DNA of 16,203 bases from contig JAGBXH010000123.1 in assembly GCA_017629395.1 (NCBI GenBank), forward strand, positions 1-16,203, in the 5' to 3' direction. Made by a program: the position numbers and the translations under genes. Every line of letters starts with the position of its first letter. The first letter of the stretch is position 1. Below the pieces are notes generated by a model. The model worked only from the letters and a program-made list of their open reading frames with translations. It was not told the DNA's origin and searched no databases. The DNA is from Clostridia bacterium. Lineage in GTDB: Bacteria; Bacillota; Clostridia; Oscillospirales; CAG-272. Shown in pieces: positions 1 through 7,542 of this stretch.

Positions 1-1
1 C

Positions 2-304
2 GCCACGCATGAAAAGCTTTACCGTGCCATTCGCAAGGCGCATCCGCACGTTCCCTACGTCATGCTCTCCAAGCCCGACTACCATGACACCCCCGATGAA
101 CGCGCGCGCCGCTCCATCGTCATGCAGACCTATCAAAAGGCTGTTGCCGAGGGCGACCCGAACGTATACTTCGTGGACGGTGCTTCGATCTTCGCAGGCG
201 ACGAGAGCGATGGCTGCACCGTGGACGGATGCCACCCCAACGACCTTGGCTTTTACCGCTTTTCTCGCGCACTTCTTCCGATTTTTGAGCGCATATTGAC
301 TTGA
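2..304 (+). CDS. SGNH/GDSL-family hydrolase, C-terminal part (5' end outside window)
   Basis: This frame is open from the left edge and stops at TGA 302-304, giving about 100 residues of C-terminus. Near the end it reads DGCHPNDLGF. This is the block V motif (DxxH) of SGNH hydrolases, and it supplies the catalytic Asp and His. The preceding stretch, with VPYVMLSKPDY and later VYFVDG, fits the alternating strands of the flavodoxin-like SGNH fold. The nucleophile Ser (block I), Gly and Asn blocks would lie upstream of the window. The substrate cannot be told; the family includes esterases, lipases and carbohydrate or peptidoglycan deacetylases. It converges on ftsZ and shares a terminator with it. 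Family assignment is fairly sure; function is open. Confidence 0.8.
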   Translation, partial: ATHEKLYRAIRKAHPHVPYVMLSKPDYHDTPDERARRSIVMQTYQKAVAEGDPNVYFVDGASIFAGDESDGCTVDGCHPNDLGFYRFSRALLPIFERILT

Positions 305-311
305 TACAAAA

Positions 312-338
312 AAGGACTCCTGCACGGCAGGAGTCCTT
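312..338. terminator. Bidirectional intrinsic terminator between the hydrolase gene and ftsZ
   Basis: A perfect 12-bp stem (AAGGACTCCTGC pairing with GCAGGAGTCCTT) closes a 3-nt ACG loop. On the plus strand it is followed by GATTTTT; on the minus strand the stem runs into a T-run (six consecutive T counting the stem end). It lies 7 bp after the hydrolase stop and 17 bp after the ftsZ stop, so it can end both convergent transcripts. Confidence 0.9.
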
Positions 339-355
339 GATTTTTGCTGTATAGA

Positions 356-1459
356 TTACTTTCTGGTGCCGCTCTTGAACATCTTGAGCATATCGTCAAG
401 ATCATCGTCAGCTGCGGTTGCCTTTTCCTGAACGGGAGCTGCCTTTACAGCGGGCTCGCTCTTGGGTGCCAAAGCAACCTTACCGGGGTTCTGGTTGTCG
501 TCCTTCTTATCAAAGCCGGTAGCGATGATGGTAATTCTCATCTCGTCCTCCAGCTCAGGGTCGAAGCCTACGCCCCAAATAACGCTTGCATCGGGATGAG
601 CCTCGTTCGCGATCATGGTGGAAGCCAGATCCACGTCCTCCAGACCTACGTCGGGAGATACCATAATGCTGATCAGAACGCCGCGTGCGCCCTTGATGGA
701 GGACTCGAGCAGCGGGCTGGAGATAGCAGCGCGAGCTGCCTGCTCAGCCTTATCCTTACCGGTTGCAGAGCCGATACCCATGTGTGCATAGCCTGCGTCC
801 TTCATAACGGAGGTAACGTCAGCAAAGTCGAGGTTGATGAACAGGGATTCGTTTACCAGGTCGGAAACGCTCTTAACGCCGCGGTGCAACACGTTGTCTG
901 CAATCTCAAATGCGTTAGCCAGCGTGATTCTGGTGTCGGTTACCTGCTTGAGCTTTTCGTTGGGGATAACGATCAGAGAGTCTACGTACTGGCTCAGCTC
1001 GGCAATACCTGCCTCTGCCTGTGCCGCTCTGCGAGCACCCTCAAATGCGAAGGGCTTGGTTACGATACCGATGGTGAGAATATCCATCTCGCGTGCAACG
1101 CGTGCTACAACGGGAGCTGCGCCCGTACCGGTGCCACCGCCCATACCAGCGGTCACGAACACCATATCGGTACCCTGCAGGAACTTCTTGATATCATCCA
1201 AGGATTCTTCAGCTGCGCGCGCACCGATCGAAGGATTGGAGCCTGCGCCAAAGCCCTTGGTCAGCTTTTCGCCGATTACCAGCTGGGTTGCAGCCTCGGA
1301 TCTGCGAAGTGCCTGTCTGTCAGTGTTAATAGACACGAATTCCACACCAAGGATGTGGCTGCTGATCATTCTGTTAACAGCGTTGTTTCCGCCGCCGCCT
1401 ACACCGATCACCTTAATGTTTACGCCACAATCATAGGTATCATCATGTTCAAAAGTCAT
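356..1459 (-). CDS. ftsZ: Cell division GTPase FtsZ
   Basis: This 367-residue tubulin homologue polymerises with GTP into the cytokinetic Z-ring at the inner membrane. The tubulin signature GGGTGTG is at residues 107-113, and an N-terminal glycine-rich loop GVGGGGNNAVNR is at about 19-30. The T7 synergy loop NLDFAD at 209-214 keeps both catalytic Asp residues (D211, D214). The GTPase core ends near residue 320, followed by a linker of about 30 residues rich in Ala, Lys and Pro. The tail DDDLDDMLKMFKSGTRK lacks the proline of the usual D-I-P-x-F-L partner-binding peptide. The ATG at 1459 is preceded by GGGAGG at about 8 nt. It is the last gene of the cluster, 216 bp from ftsQ with its own probable promoter, and ends at a strong terminator. 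No ftsA lies beside it. Confidence 0.98.
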   Translation of the reverse strand: MTFEHDDTYDCGVNIKVIGVGGGGNNAVNRMISSHILGVEFVSINTDRQALRRSEAATQLVIGEKLTKGFGAGSNPSIGARAAEESLDDIKKFLQGTDMVFVTAGMGGGTGTGAAPVVARVAREMDILTIGIVTKPFAFEGARRAAQAEAGIAELSQYVDSLIVIPNEKLKQVTDTRITLANAFEIADNVLHRGVKSVSDLVNESLFINLDFADVTSVMKDAGYAHMGIGSATGKDKAEQAARAAISSPLLESSIKGARGVLISIMVSPDVGLEDVDLASTMIANEAHPDASVIWGVGFDPELEDEMRITIIATGFDKKDDNQNPGKVALAPKSEPAVKAAPVQEKATAADDDLDDMLKMFKSGTRK

Positions 1460-1564
1460 TTTATTGCCCTCCCGAAATTTATATCAGAATTTTTATTTTC
1501 ATACGATAAAGCACAAGACCTTGTGTCACGCGGGCAAAATCAGCCCAACATATGCTTTATATAT

Positions 1565-1593
1565 ATAATATAACAAACTCAAAAATATTTCAA
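1565..1593 (-). promoter_or_regulatory. Probable SigA promoter of ftsZ
   Basis: On the minus strand TTGAAA (1588-1593) and TATTAT (1565-1570) are separated by exactly 17 nt in an AT-rich gap between ftsQ and ftsZ. Predicted initiation near 1557 gives a leader of about 98 nt before the ftsZ ATG. The leader holds two small inverted repeats: GGGC/GCCC (1532-1546) and CACAAG/CTTGTG (1512-1525). This would allow ftsZ to be expressed separately from the upstream cluster. Assigned by match to consensus only. Confidence 0.65.
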
Positions 1594-1675
1594 GAGGTTT
1601 CGCGAAAATAATTTCAAAAATTTATTAAAAATTCACAATTTCCGACGCAAAATGTCATGCGACATATGCGCCGCT

Positions 1676-2587
1676 TCACTTTTGGCCAGAGTCAAGATCC
1701 ATCTCGCCCGCAGGACGCAGAAAAGGCTGCTCGCTACCCACGGAAACGATATACCTTGCATCGGGATCAATTCCGCCCTCGGCAAGGATCTGCTCGGCAA
1801 GTGCAAGCTTTTGCGCAAAATCCCGCGCATCGCGCACACGCCCGAATTCGATCAGATATTTGCTTTCCAGCGTTACGCTGATATCAAACTTTTCTCGCAG
1901 ATCCACGCTCGTCAGCCGATCCGATACGCCCGCGCTCTGCAAATAGCCAAGGAACTCTGCAACGTATGCGAAATCCTGCTCGGTCTTGGCATTTTCCCCC
2001 GTCTCATCCTCACGCGTAAAGCACAGTCTGCTTGCTCTGCCCGGCTTGGTCTGATCCAACACGGGCGCCGGGAGAAATATACGGGTCAAGCCTCGGCTTG
2101 CAAAGTCCTCTTGGCTTCTTGCAGCGTCCACCACCCGCAGATCATGGCTTACCGCCAGCCAGCCCGTATGCGTTTTGCCGCTGATCAGCGTTTCATAATA
2201 AAAATAATACAAAGGCTTTTGCTCCTTGACCGAAACCCGCAGTGTGCCCGGGAAGGCATAGGACACCTCTGCGCTTTCCAGGTACAAAAGCTCGTCCAGC
2301 AGCCTCTGCTCGGCACGTCCGGGCAGCAAGCTCAGCACGGGTGTCCATGCTTGTGTGCCCAGAGCATTCTGCAGCTCTTGTTCGGTATAGTGCGATTGAT
2401 TGGACTCGATCTCCACGTTCAGAACAGGAAACAGCGCCACGACCAGCACAAGCACCAATAAAGCGCACAACATACCGCCAAGCATAGCGGCGCGTTTGGT
2501 TCTTGCCGCTTTTTCGGCAGGCGAATAATTCTTGCGCGGCACTTTTTCAAGCAGCGCATCACGCCACGCGATCAACCTTTCCTTCAT
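1676..2587 (-). CDS. ftsQ: Cell division protein FtsQ/DivIB
   Basis: A 303-residue bitopic membrane protein. A basic cytoplasmic segment (residues 1-33) is followed by one transmembrane helix (about 35-54) and an extracytoplasmic region. That region begins with a POTRA-like segment (VLNVEIESNQSHYTEQEL), as in FtsQ/DivIB, and continues with the strand-rich region SAEVSYAFPGTLRVSVKEQKP typical of the family. It scaffolds FtsL and DivIC and helps control the FtsW-PBP septal synthase. The ATG overlaps the murG stop (ATGA, 2584-2587), implying coupled translation, with AGGGGGC just upstream. Position between murG and ftsZ is normal for divIB in Bacillota. The sequence itself is poorly conserved, as is usual, so the call rests on topology, POTRA pattern and synteny. 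Confidence 0.9.
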   Translation of the reverse strand: MKERLIAWRDALLEKVPRKNYSPAEKAARTKRAAMLGGMLCALLVLVLVVALFPVLNVEIESNQSHYTEQELQNALGTQAWTPVLSLLPGRAEQRLLDELLYLESAEVSYAFPGTLRVSVKEQKPLYYFYYETLISGKTHTGWLAVSHDLRVVDAARSQEDFASRGLTRIFLPAPVLDQTKPGRASRLCFTREDETGENAKTEQDFAYVAEFLGYLQSAGVSDRLTSVDLREKFDISVTLESKYLIEFGRVRDARDFAQKLALAEQILAEGGIDPDARYIVSVGSEQPFLRPAGEMDLDSGQK

Positions 2588-3723
2588 GCCCTGCCCCCTT
2601 TGGCAGAAAGCAGCTGCTCGATCTCCGCAAGCACCAGCTCGTTTGCGTCAGCATGGGCAAAGTCCGCGATCCGCTTGCGCATTTCCGCTCTCTTTTGCGC
2701 ATCGCACAAAAGCATTTCCACGCGCATCTGCAAGCCGCCGCCCGCAAATTCGCTCTCACGCGCATATACGGCAGCACCCGCATCGCCAAGTGCCTTGGCA
2801 TTTTTGTATTGGTGATCGTTTGCCACGTTGGGCGACGGGATCAGAATAGCCGCCTTGCGCATCAGCGCAAGCTCGGAGAGCGTCATTGCTCCGGCACGAG
2901 CGATCACAATATCTGCCGCCGCCATTTGCACGGGCATATCGTAAATATACTCGGAAACGCGCACGTTAGGCAAGCTGTCCAAGCCCGCTGCGCGGTATTT
3001 TTCGCTGTATTCTGCAAAGTAATCCTTGCCCGTGGCGCTCACGAACAATACCTCAGGGTGATTTTTCGCCATACTTTCTATCATGTCAAACACGTATTTG
3101 TTGACCATCATCGCACCGCGGCTGCCGCCCACGGCAAGCACCACGTGCTGAAAGTTCCCCTCTGCTCCGATGGCTTGCTTTGCCTTGCGTGCATCACACG
3201 CACCAAAGCCGTGCAAAAGCGGATTTCCCACCACGCGCGTTTTTTCGGGGCATCCGAACCGCTCAGCCGCTTCGGAAAAATTGACCAATATGCGATCGAC
3301 CTTGCCTCGCACCTGCATCAACGCCTTTCCGGGAAGCGCATTGGATTCATGCACCAGCGTGGGAATTCCCATACGTGCGCCTGCAGAGAGCAGCGGCCAG
3401 CTGGCATATCCACCCGTGCCGATGATGATATCGGGCGCAAACTCGTGGATCAGCTTTTTCGCCTGCCCCTGCGATTTCGCCATTAAGTACGCCGTGCGCA
3501 CATTTCCCGGGTGAAAGATGGGCGAGCGCATACCGCAGATGTCAATGCTGTAAAGCTCTTTATAATCGGTGCGCGCCAAAAGCTCCTTTGCCTTGTCCGA
3601 TCTCTCGGTCGAAGCGGCAAAAGCAACGTGTGCATCCGGATATTTTGCTTTGATCGTGTCGGCAATGGCAATGGCAGGGTTTACGTGCCCTGCCGTGCCT
3701 CCGCCTGTCATCAGAATTCTCAT
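2584..3723 (-). CDS. murG: UDP-GlcNAc:lipid I N-acetylglucosaminyltransferase MurG
   Basis: This 379-residue GT-B glycosyltransferase adds GlcNAc to lipid I, making lipid II on the cytoplasmic membrane face. Family motifs are GGGTAGHVNPA at residues 7-17 (G-loop 1, with Ala replacing the usual second Gly), GTGGYASWP at 102-110, HESNALPGK at 125-133, GGSRGA at 199-204 (G-loop of the UDP-binding half), RAGAMTLSE at 276-284 and DHQYKNA at 303-309. I chose the ATG at 3723 because it starts directly at MRILMTGGG and has AAGGGG about 7 nt upstream. A longer open frame to 3801 only overlaps ftsW. The Shine-Dalgarno overlaps the ftsW stop (TAAGGGG), and the murG stop overlaps ftsQ, so the three genes look translationally coupled. 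Confidence 0.98.
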   Translation of the reverse strand: MRILMTGGGTAGHVNPAIAIADTIKAKYPDAHVAFAASTERSDKAKELLARTDYKELYSIDICGMRSPIFHPGNVRTAYLMAKSQGQAKKLIHEFAPDIIIGTGGYASWPLLSAGARMGIPTLVHESNALPGKALMQVRGKVDRILVNFSEAAERFGCPEKTRVVGNPLLHGFGACDARKAKQAIGAEGNFQHVVLAVGGSRGAMMVNKYVFDMIESMAKNHPEVLFVSATGKDYFAEYSEKYRAAGLDSLPNVRVSEYIYDMPVQMAAADIVIARAGAMTLSELALMRKAAILIPSPNVANDHQYKNAKALGDAGAAVYARESEFAGGGLQMRVEMLLCDAQKRAEMRKRIADFAHADANELVLAEIEQLLSAKGGRA

Positions 3724-3733
3724 AAGTATCCCC

Positions 3734-5020
3734 TTATTTTTTTTGATAGGAGTAACGTGAAATTGACAGTATGATACCCATTTCAAAGATCTGCAGGGCA
3801 AGCGCAGTACCGCCCGACGAGAAAAAGGGCAGCGAAATGCCCGTATTGGGCATGGAATTTGTCACGACCGCGATATTGAGAATGGTCTGCAGCGCGACCT
3901 TGGTGGTAAGTCCATATACGGTCAGCGCACAGAATTTATCGGGAGCGTTGGCAGCGATCTTATATCCGCGCCATACCAAAAGCACCACAAGCCCCATCAG
4001 AATGATGACGCCCAGCATGCCAAGCTCCTCGCAGACGATGGTAAAGATGAAGTCGTTCTGCGGCTGAGATACGTAGCCGTACTTCTGCTGGCTGTTGCCA
4101 AGTCCTCTGCCGAAAAATCCGCCCGAGCCGATCGCGTAAAGTCCCTGCAGGGTCTGCCATGCTTCGCCCAACGGGTCAACCTTGTCAATATTGATCCACG
4201 TATCGATTCGCTTTCTTGCGTAATCCGAGAACAAAAGCACACCGCTGACCACGCTCACACCGCCTACACCGATAAAGGCAAACCACTTGAGCTTTGTGCC
4301 GCCCAAAAACATGACCACGATACCCAGCATGCCGAGAATGATCAAGCCGGACAAGTGCTTTTCCAGCATGACCAAGCCACAGATGATGCCGATGATCACA
4401 ACGGGGCCTATGACACCGTAGGTAAAGTGACCACCGAATTTTTGTACGGTATTGATCTGTTTTTGATACTTGGACATAAACAACGCCAAAAACATGATCA
4501 ATGCCATTTTGGCGATCTCGGAGGACTGAATGGTAATGGGGCCGAGTGCGATCCAGCGGTTTGCACCGCCAAATACCGTACCCATGACCAGCACGGCAAG
4601 CAGCAGCACAACAGAGCCGCCGTAAGCGCCAATGGCAAAGAGCTTCCAGAACCAGAGTCGCGCCATGAAAACGAAGGGCACCGTGCCGATCACGGCAATT
4701 GCCAGATACATGACGTGCTTTTTTATAAAATAAGTTGAGTCATCGTGATATTGCGCAGCATAGATCGAGCTTGCGCTGTACGCCATGATCACGCCGTAAA
4801 GGATCAATCCCAGCACGATCAGGAAAAACCACACGTCAATGCCGCCGCGTGTCAGCACGCCCTTGTCCGGCTCGGGATCCGGGTGTATTTTTTTATGATA
4901 GATGGGATCGTCCGGCTCAAGGATCGCATCCTGCTTTTGCCCTACAAGATCCGTCACTTCCCCGCCCTTGACGCGCAAAGCGCGCTTGAAGCGTTCCCAG
5001 TATACCTTGTGCTTTTTCAC
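3734..5020 (-). CDS. ftsW: SEDS-family peptidoglycan glycosyltransferase FtsW/SpoVE
   Basis: A 428-residue polytopic membrane protein that polymerises lipid II into glycan strands together with a class B PBP. The SEDS hallmarks are present: ECL4 segment SQPQNDFIFT with the presumed catalytic Asp (D323), GRGLGNSQQK at about 304-313, and PNTGISLPFFSSGG at 391-404. A long charged cytoplasmic N-terminus (about 60 residues) precedes TM1, which begins near residue 62. The start is a GTG at 5018-5020 with the near-perfect Shine-Dalgarno AAGGAGGTGA at optimal spacing. It follows mraY by 30 bp, with no murD between them. With only one SEDS gene and one class B PBP gene in the cluster, vegetative FtsW and sporulation SpoVE roles cannot be separated. 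Confidence 0.95.
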   Translation of the reverse strand: MKKHKVYWERFKRALRVKGGEVTDLVGQKQDAILEPDDPIYHKKIHPDPEPDKGVLTRGGIDVWFFLIVLGLILYGVIMAYSASSIYAAQYHDDSTYFIKKHVMYLAIAVIGTVPFVFMARLWFWKLFAIGAYGGSVVLLLAVLVMGTVFGGANRWIALGPITIQSSEIAKMALIMFLALFMSKYQKQINTVQKFGGHFTYGVIGPVVIIGIICGLVMLEKHLSGLIILGMLGIVVMFLGGTKLKWFAFIGVGGVSVVSGVLLFSDYARKRIDTWINIDKVDPLGEAWQTLQGLYAIGSGGFFGRGLGNSQQKYGYVSQPQNDFIFTIVCEELGMLGVIILMGLVVLLVWRGYKIAANAPDKFCALTVYGLTTKVALQTILNIAVVTNSMPNTGISLPFFSSGGTALALQIFEMGIILSISRYSYQKK

Positions 5021-5050
5021 GATCTCACCTCCTTAAAATTCAAAAGCTAT

Positions 5051-6091
5051 TTATTTTGTTGCAAAATATGCAAGCACGCAAAGCAGTGCGCTGACTGCGC
5101 TGAACACGATCACAATGGTGACCTCGTTCCATCCGCACTTTTCAAAATGATGGTGAAGGGGTGCCATTTTGAACAGTCTTTTGCCGTGCGTGAGCTTGAA
5201 ATACACGATCTGCAAAAGGCTTGACAGCATTTCCGCCACGTACACAAAGCCCGCAATCAGCACAAGCACCTCCATGTGTGCCATAAAGGCACAGCCCATC
5301 AGCACACCGCCGATAAACAGCGAGCCCGTATCCCCCATAAACACGCGTGCAGGATGATGGTTAAAGAGCAGGAACGCGCAAACCGCGCCAAACAATGCAG
5401 CGGAGATCGCGCCCATGCTGCCCTGTGCGGTCATGACAGCCATGACGACTAAAAACAGCGAAACGACTGCCGTTATTCCCGAGGCAAGACCGTCTATGCC
5501 GTCGGTCAGGTTGGTGGCGTTGACAAAGCCTGCGATCACAATGATATATGCGGGATATGCCAGCCAGCCAAGCTGAATGGTAAGCTGTGAGAAGGGTATG
5601 GTAATATCGGTATGCAGATTCCCCGTGATTGCCATCATGGCAACGTATGCTGCCGCAAACACCAGCTGCAAAAGCAGCTTTTGCCATGCGGTCAAGCCCT
5701 GGTTCTGCTTTTTGAGCAGCTTGCAGTAGTCGTCAATAAAGCCGATCGCCGCATTGGCAACTGCCAAAAGCAGCGTCAGTGCCAGCGGGATCAGCAAGGA
5801 GGCGGACTGTGCGCCTGCCTTGATCAGATAAAGCACGGAGAATACCGCCATCACAAACAGGAAGGGCGGAATAAATCCAATGCCGCCCATAGTAGGCGTT
5901 CCTTGCTTGTTTCCGTGCCAAGCAGGTCCGAGCTCATAAATGGTCTGCCCTATCTTTTTGGCGCGAAGCACGGGAATCAGAAAATACAGCGTCAGCGTTG
6001 CAAGGCAAAATACCGCAAAAGCGATCAATAGTGCCTCGGTGGCAATGGCTTCCTTCGTATCCACGTGTAATCCAAAATATTGTAAAAGCAT
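5051..6091 (-). CDS. mraY: Phospho-N-acetylmuramoyl-pentapeptide transferase MraY
   Basis: A 346-residue integral membrane enzyme with about ten helices. It transfers phospho-MurNAc-pentapeptide from UDP to undecaprenyl phosphate, forming lipid I. Signature elements in order are GTPTMGG at 64-70, GFIDDYCK at 117-124 with the catalytic Asp pair D120/D121, NLTDGIDGLA at 194-203, MGDTGSL at 252-258 and the C-terminal APLHHHFE histidine motif at 310-317. Length is close to the family norm. The ATG at 6091 has AGAGGA about 8 nt upstream, and that Shine-Dalgarno begins right at the murF stop (TAAAGAGGA). It lies 14 bp after murF and 30 bp before ftsW. Confidence 0.98.
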   Translation of the reverse strand: MLLQYFGLHVDTKEAIATEALLIAFAVFCLATLTLYFLIPVLRAKKIGQTIYELGPAWHGNKQGTPTMGGIGFIPPFLFVMAVFSVLYLIKAGAQSASLLIPLALTLLLAVANAAIGFIDDYCKLLKKQNQGLTAWQKLLLQLVFAAAYVAMMAITGNLHTDITIPFSQLTIQLGWLAYPAYIIVIAGFVNATNLTDGIDGLASGITAVVSLFLVVMAVMTAQGSMGAISAALFGAVCAFLLFNHHPARVFMGDTGSLFIGGVLMGCAFMAHMEVLVLIAGFVYVAEMLSSLLQIVYFKLTHGKRLFKMAPLHHHFEKCGWNEVTIVIVFSAVSALLCVLAYFATK

Positions 6092-6105
6092 TTCTCGTAT
6101 CCTCT

Positions 6106-7536
6106 TTATTCACTCAAACGTTGTTTTAGGGTATTGTAGACCTCTTCAAGCCTTACTCCTCTGCTTGCCTTGAGCAGCAGCGCATCACCCGCCATAAGCA
6201 GCGAGCCAAGCTTCTCTGCAGCCTGCGTTTTGGCATCGTCACCCGTAAAAGCATAGACCGTGCAGCCATGCTCCGACGCGCCCTTTGCCACGTGTGCGCC
6301 AAGCTCGCCCACCGTGACCAAAATATCCAGCACACTCGCTGCGTGCGCACCAACCTCACGGTGCAGCTGCACGGTCTGTGTGCCAAGCTCCAGCATATCG
6401 CCAAGCACGGCGATCCTGCGTCCCTGAACCGGCATCTGTGACAGCGCGTGCAGCGCGGCACGCACCGATTCGGGGCTTGCATTATAGCAATCGCAAAGCA
6501 GCGTCACGCCGCCTACCTGCTCGATCTGCTGGCGCATGGGTGCGGTCTTATACGCCGCTATGCCTTCCCTGATGCACTTTTCCGAAAGACCGAAGATCTT
6601 ACCCGTTACAGCCGCATACATGGCAGCCATGACCATGTGCTTGCCCAGTGCGGGCACGAGGATATCGGTCCATACGTGCTCACCGTAGCGAATATCGAAC
6701 AGCGTGCAGCCATGCTCTGTATAGCGGATATGCTCTGCGCGGCAATCTGCCAAAGGGTTGTCAATGCCTATATAGACCGTATGTCTGCCAGGTGCCTTCT
6801 GCCCTGCAAGCAGCGGCTCGTCGGCATTGAGCAGTAAATATCCGCCCGTGCGTAAGCCGTCCGCCACCTCCAGCTTGGCTGCCGCGATATTTTCACGCGT
6901 GCCCAGGTATTCTAAATGTGAGCTGCCCACGTTGGTGATCATTGCCACTGTGGGGCGTGCAGTATGGCTCATGCGCGAGATCTCTCCGCGCGCACTCATG
7001 CCCATTTCCAGCACGGCTGCGCGATGGTGCGCCCCTGCCGACATCAGCGACATGGGCATGCCGATCTCGCTGTTAAAATTGCCCGCTGCTGCAAACAAAT
7101 TCAGCTCCCGGCGCAGCACCGATGCCACCATTTCCTTGGTAGTGGTCTTGCCTACGCTGCCTGTCACGGCGATGGTTCTCATAGGATCTCTGTCCGCAAA
7201 CTTTTCAATTCTGTAGCTTTGAGCAAGCTGGCAAAACGCAGCAACGCTGTGCTCCACCACGACGGCTCCGACGTGCTTGGCGCAAATGTCCTGCGGCACG
7301 TATTCGCACAAAAAGCATCGGCATCCCGCCTCGATCGCCTGCCCTATATAGTCGTGTCCGTCCACGCGCTCTCCGCGAATGGCAACGAACAAGGTGTTTT
7401 TATCCGCTTCTCTGGAGTCGGTGCAGATATATGAAAATTCAACGCCCGCGCAGCCCGTAAAATCATAAAGCTCTCCCCCGCAATACGCAGCAGCCTGCGC
7501 CATGGTCATCGGGTGCATACCAAGCTTGATTTTCAT
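6106..7536 (-). CDS. murF: UDP-MurNAc-tripeptide:D-Ala-D-Ala ligase MurF
   Basis: A 476-residue cytoplasmic Mur ligase that adds D-Ala-D-Ala to the UDP-MurNAc-tripeptide. The N-terminal UDP-binding domain includes ICTDSREADKNTLFVAIRGE at about 37-56. The central ATPase domain has the P-loop TGSVGKTTTK at about 125-134 and the family strings LEMGMSARGEI (about 175-185) and NVGSSHLEYLG (about 201-211). The C-terminal domain has DCYNASPESV (about 348-357) and GDMLELG. Choice of MurF over MurE rests on the MurF-type DxYNAxPxS motif and GMSARGEI. The ATG at 7536 has AAGGAG about 11 nt upstream, located across the murE stop, 6 bp away. A murE-murF-mraY order is common where D-Ala-D-Ala addition is encoded in the dcw cluster. 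Confidence 0.97.
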   Translation of the reverse strand: MKIKLGMHPMTMAQAAAYCGGELYDFTGCAGVEFSYICTDSREADKNTLFVAIRGERVDGHDYIGQAIEAGCRCFLCEYVPQDICAKHVGAVVVEHSVAAFCQLAQSYRIEKFADRDPMRTIAVTGSVGKTTTKEMVASVLRRELNLFAAAGNFNSEIGMPMSLMSAGAHHRAAVLEMGMSARGEISRMSHTARPTVAMITNVGSSHLEYLGTRENIAAAKLEVADGLRTGGYLLLNADEPLLAGQKAPGRHTVYIGIDNPLADCRAEHIRYTEHGCTLFDIRYGEHVWTDILVPALGKHMVMAAMYAAVTGKIFGLSEKCIREGIAAYKTAPMRQQIEQVGGVTLLCDCYNASPESVRAALHALSQMPVQGRRIAVLGDMLELGTQTVQLHREVGAHAASVLDILVTVGELGAHVAKGASEHGCTVYAFTGDDAKTQAAEKLGSLLMAGDALLLKASRGVRLEEVYNTLKQRLSE

Positions 7537-7542
7537 AGTCCG

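Noticed and set aside
344..1573. A 409-codon open frame on the plus strand opposite ftsZ
   Set aside because: It mirrors ftsZ codon structure, has a composition full of Cys, Gly and His with no family features, and lies over a gene with unmistakable FtsZ motifs.
1652..3486. Long plus-strand open frames opposite ftsQ and murG
   Set aside because: They are antisense shadows of well-supported genes, with no ribosome binding site pattern or recognisable domains.
3724..3801. Upstream extension of MurG
   Set aside because: It overlaps ftsW coding sequence and adds residues before the conserved MRILMTGGG start, which has its own Shine-Dalgarno.
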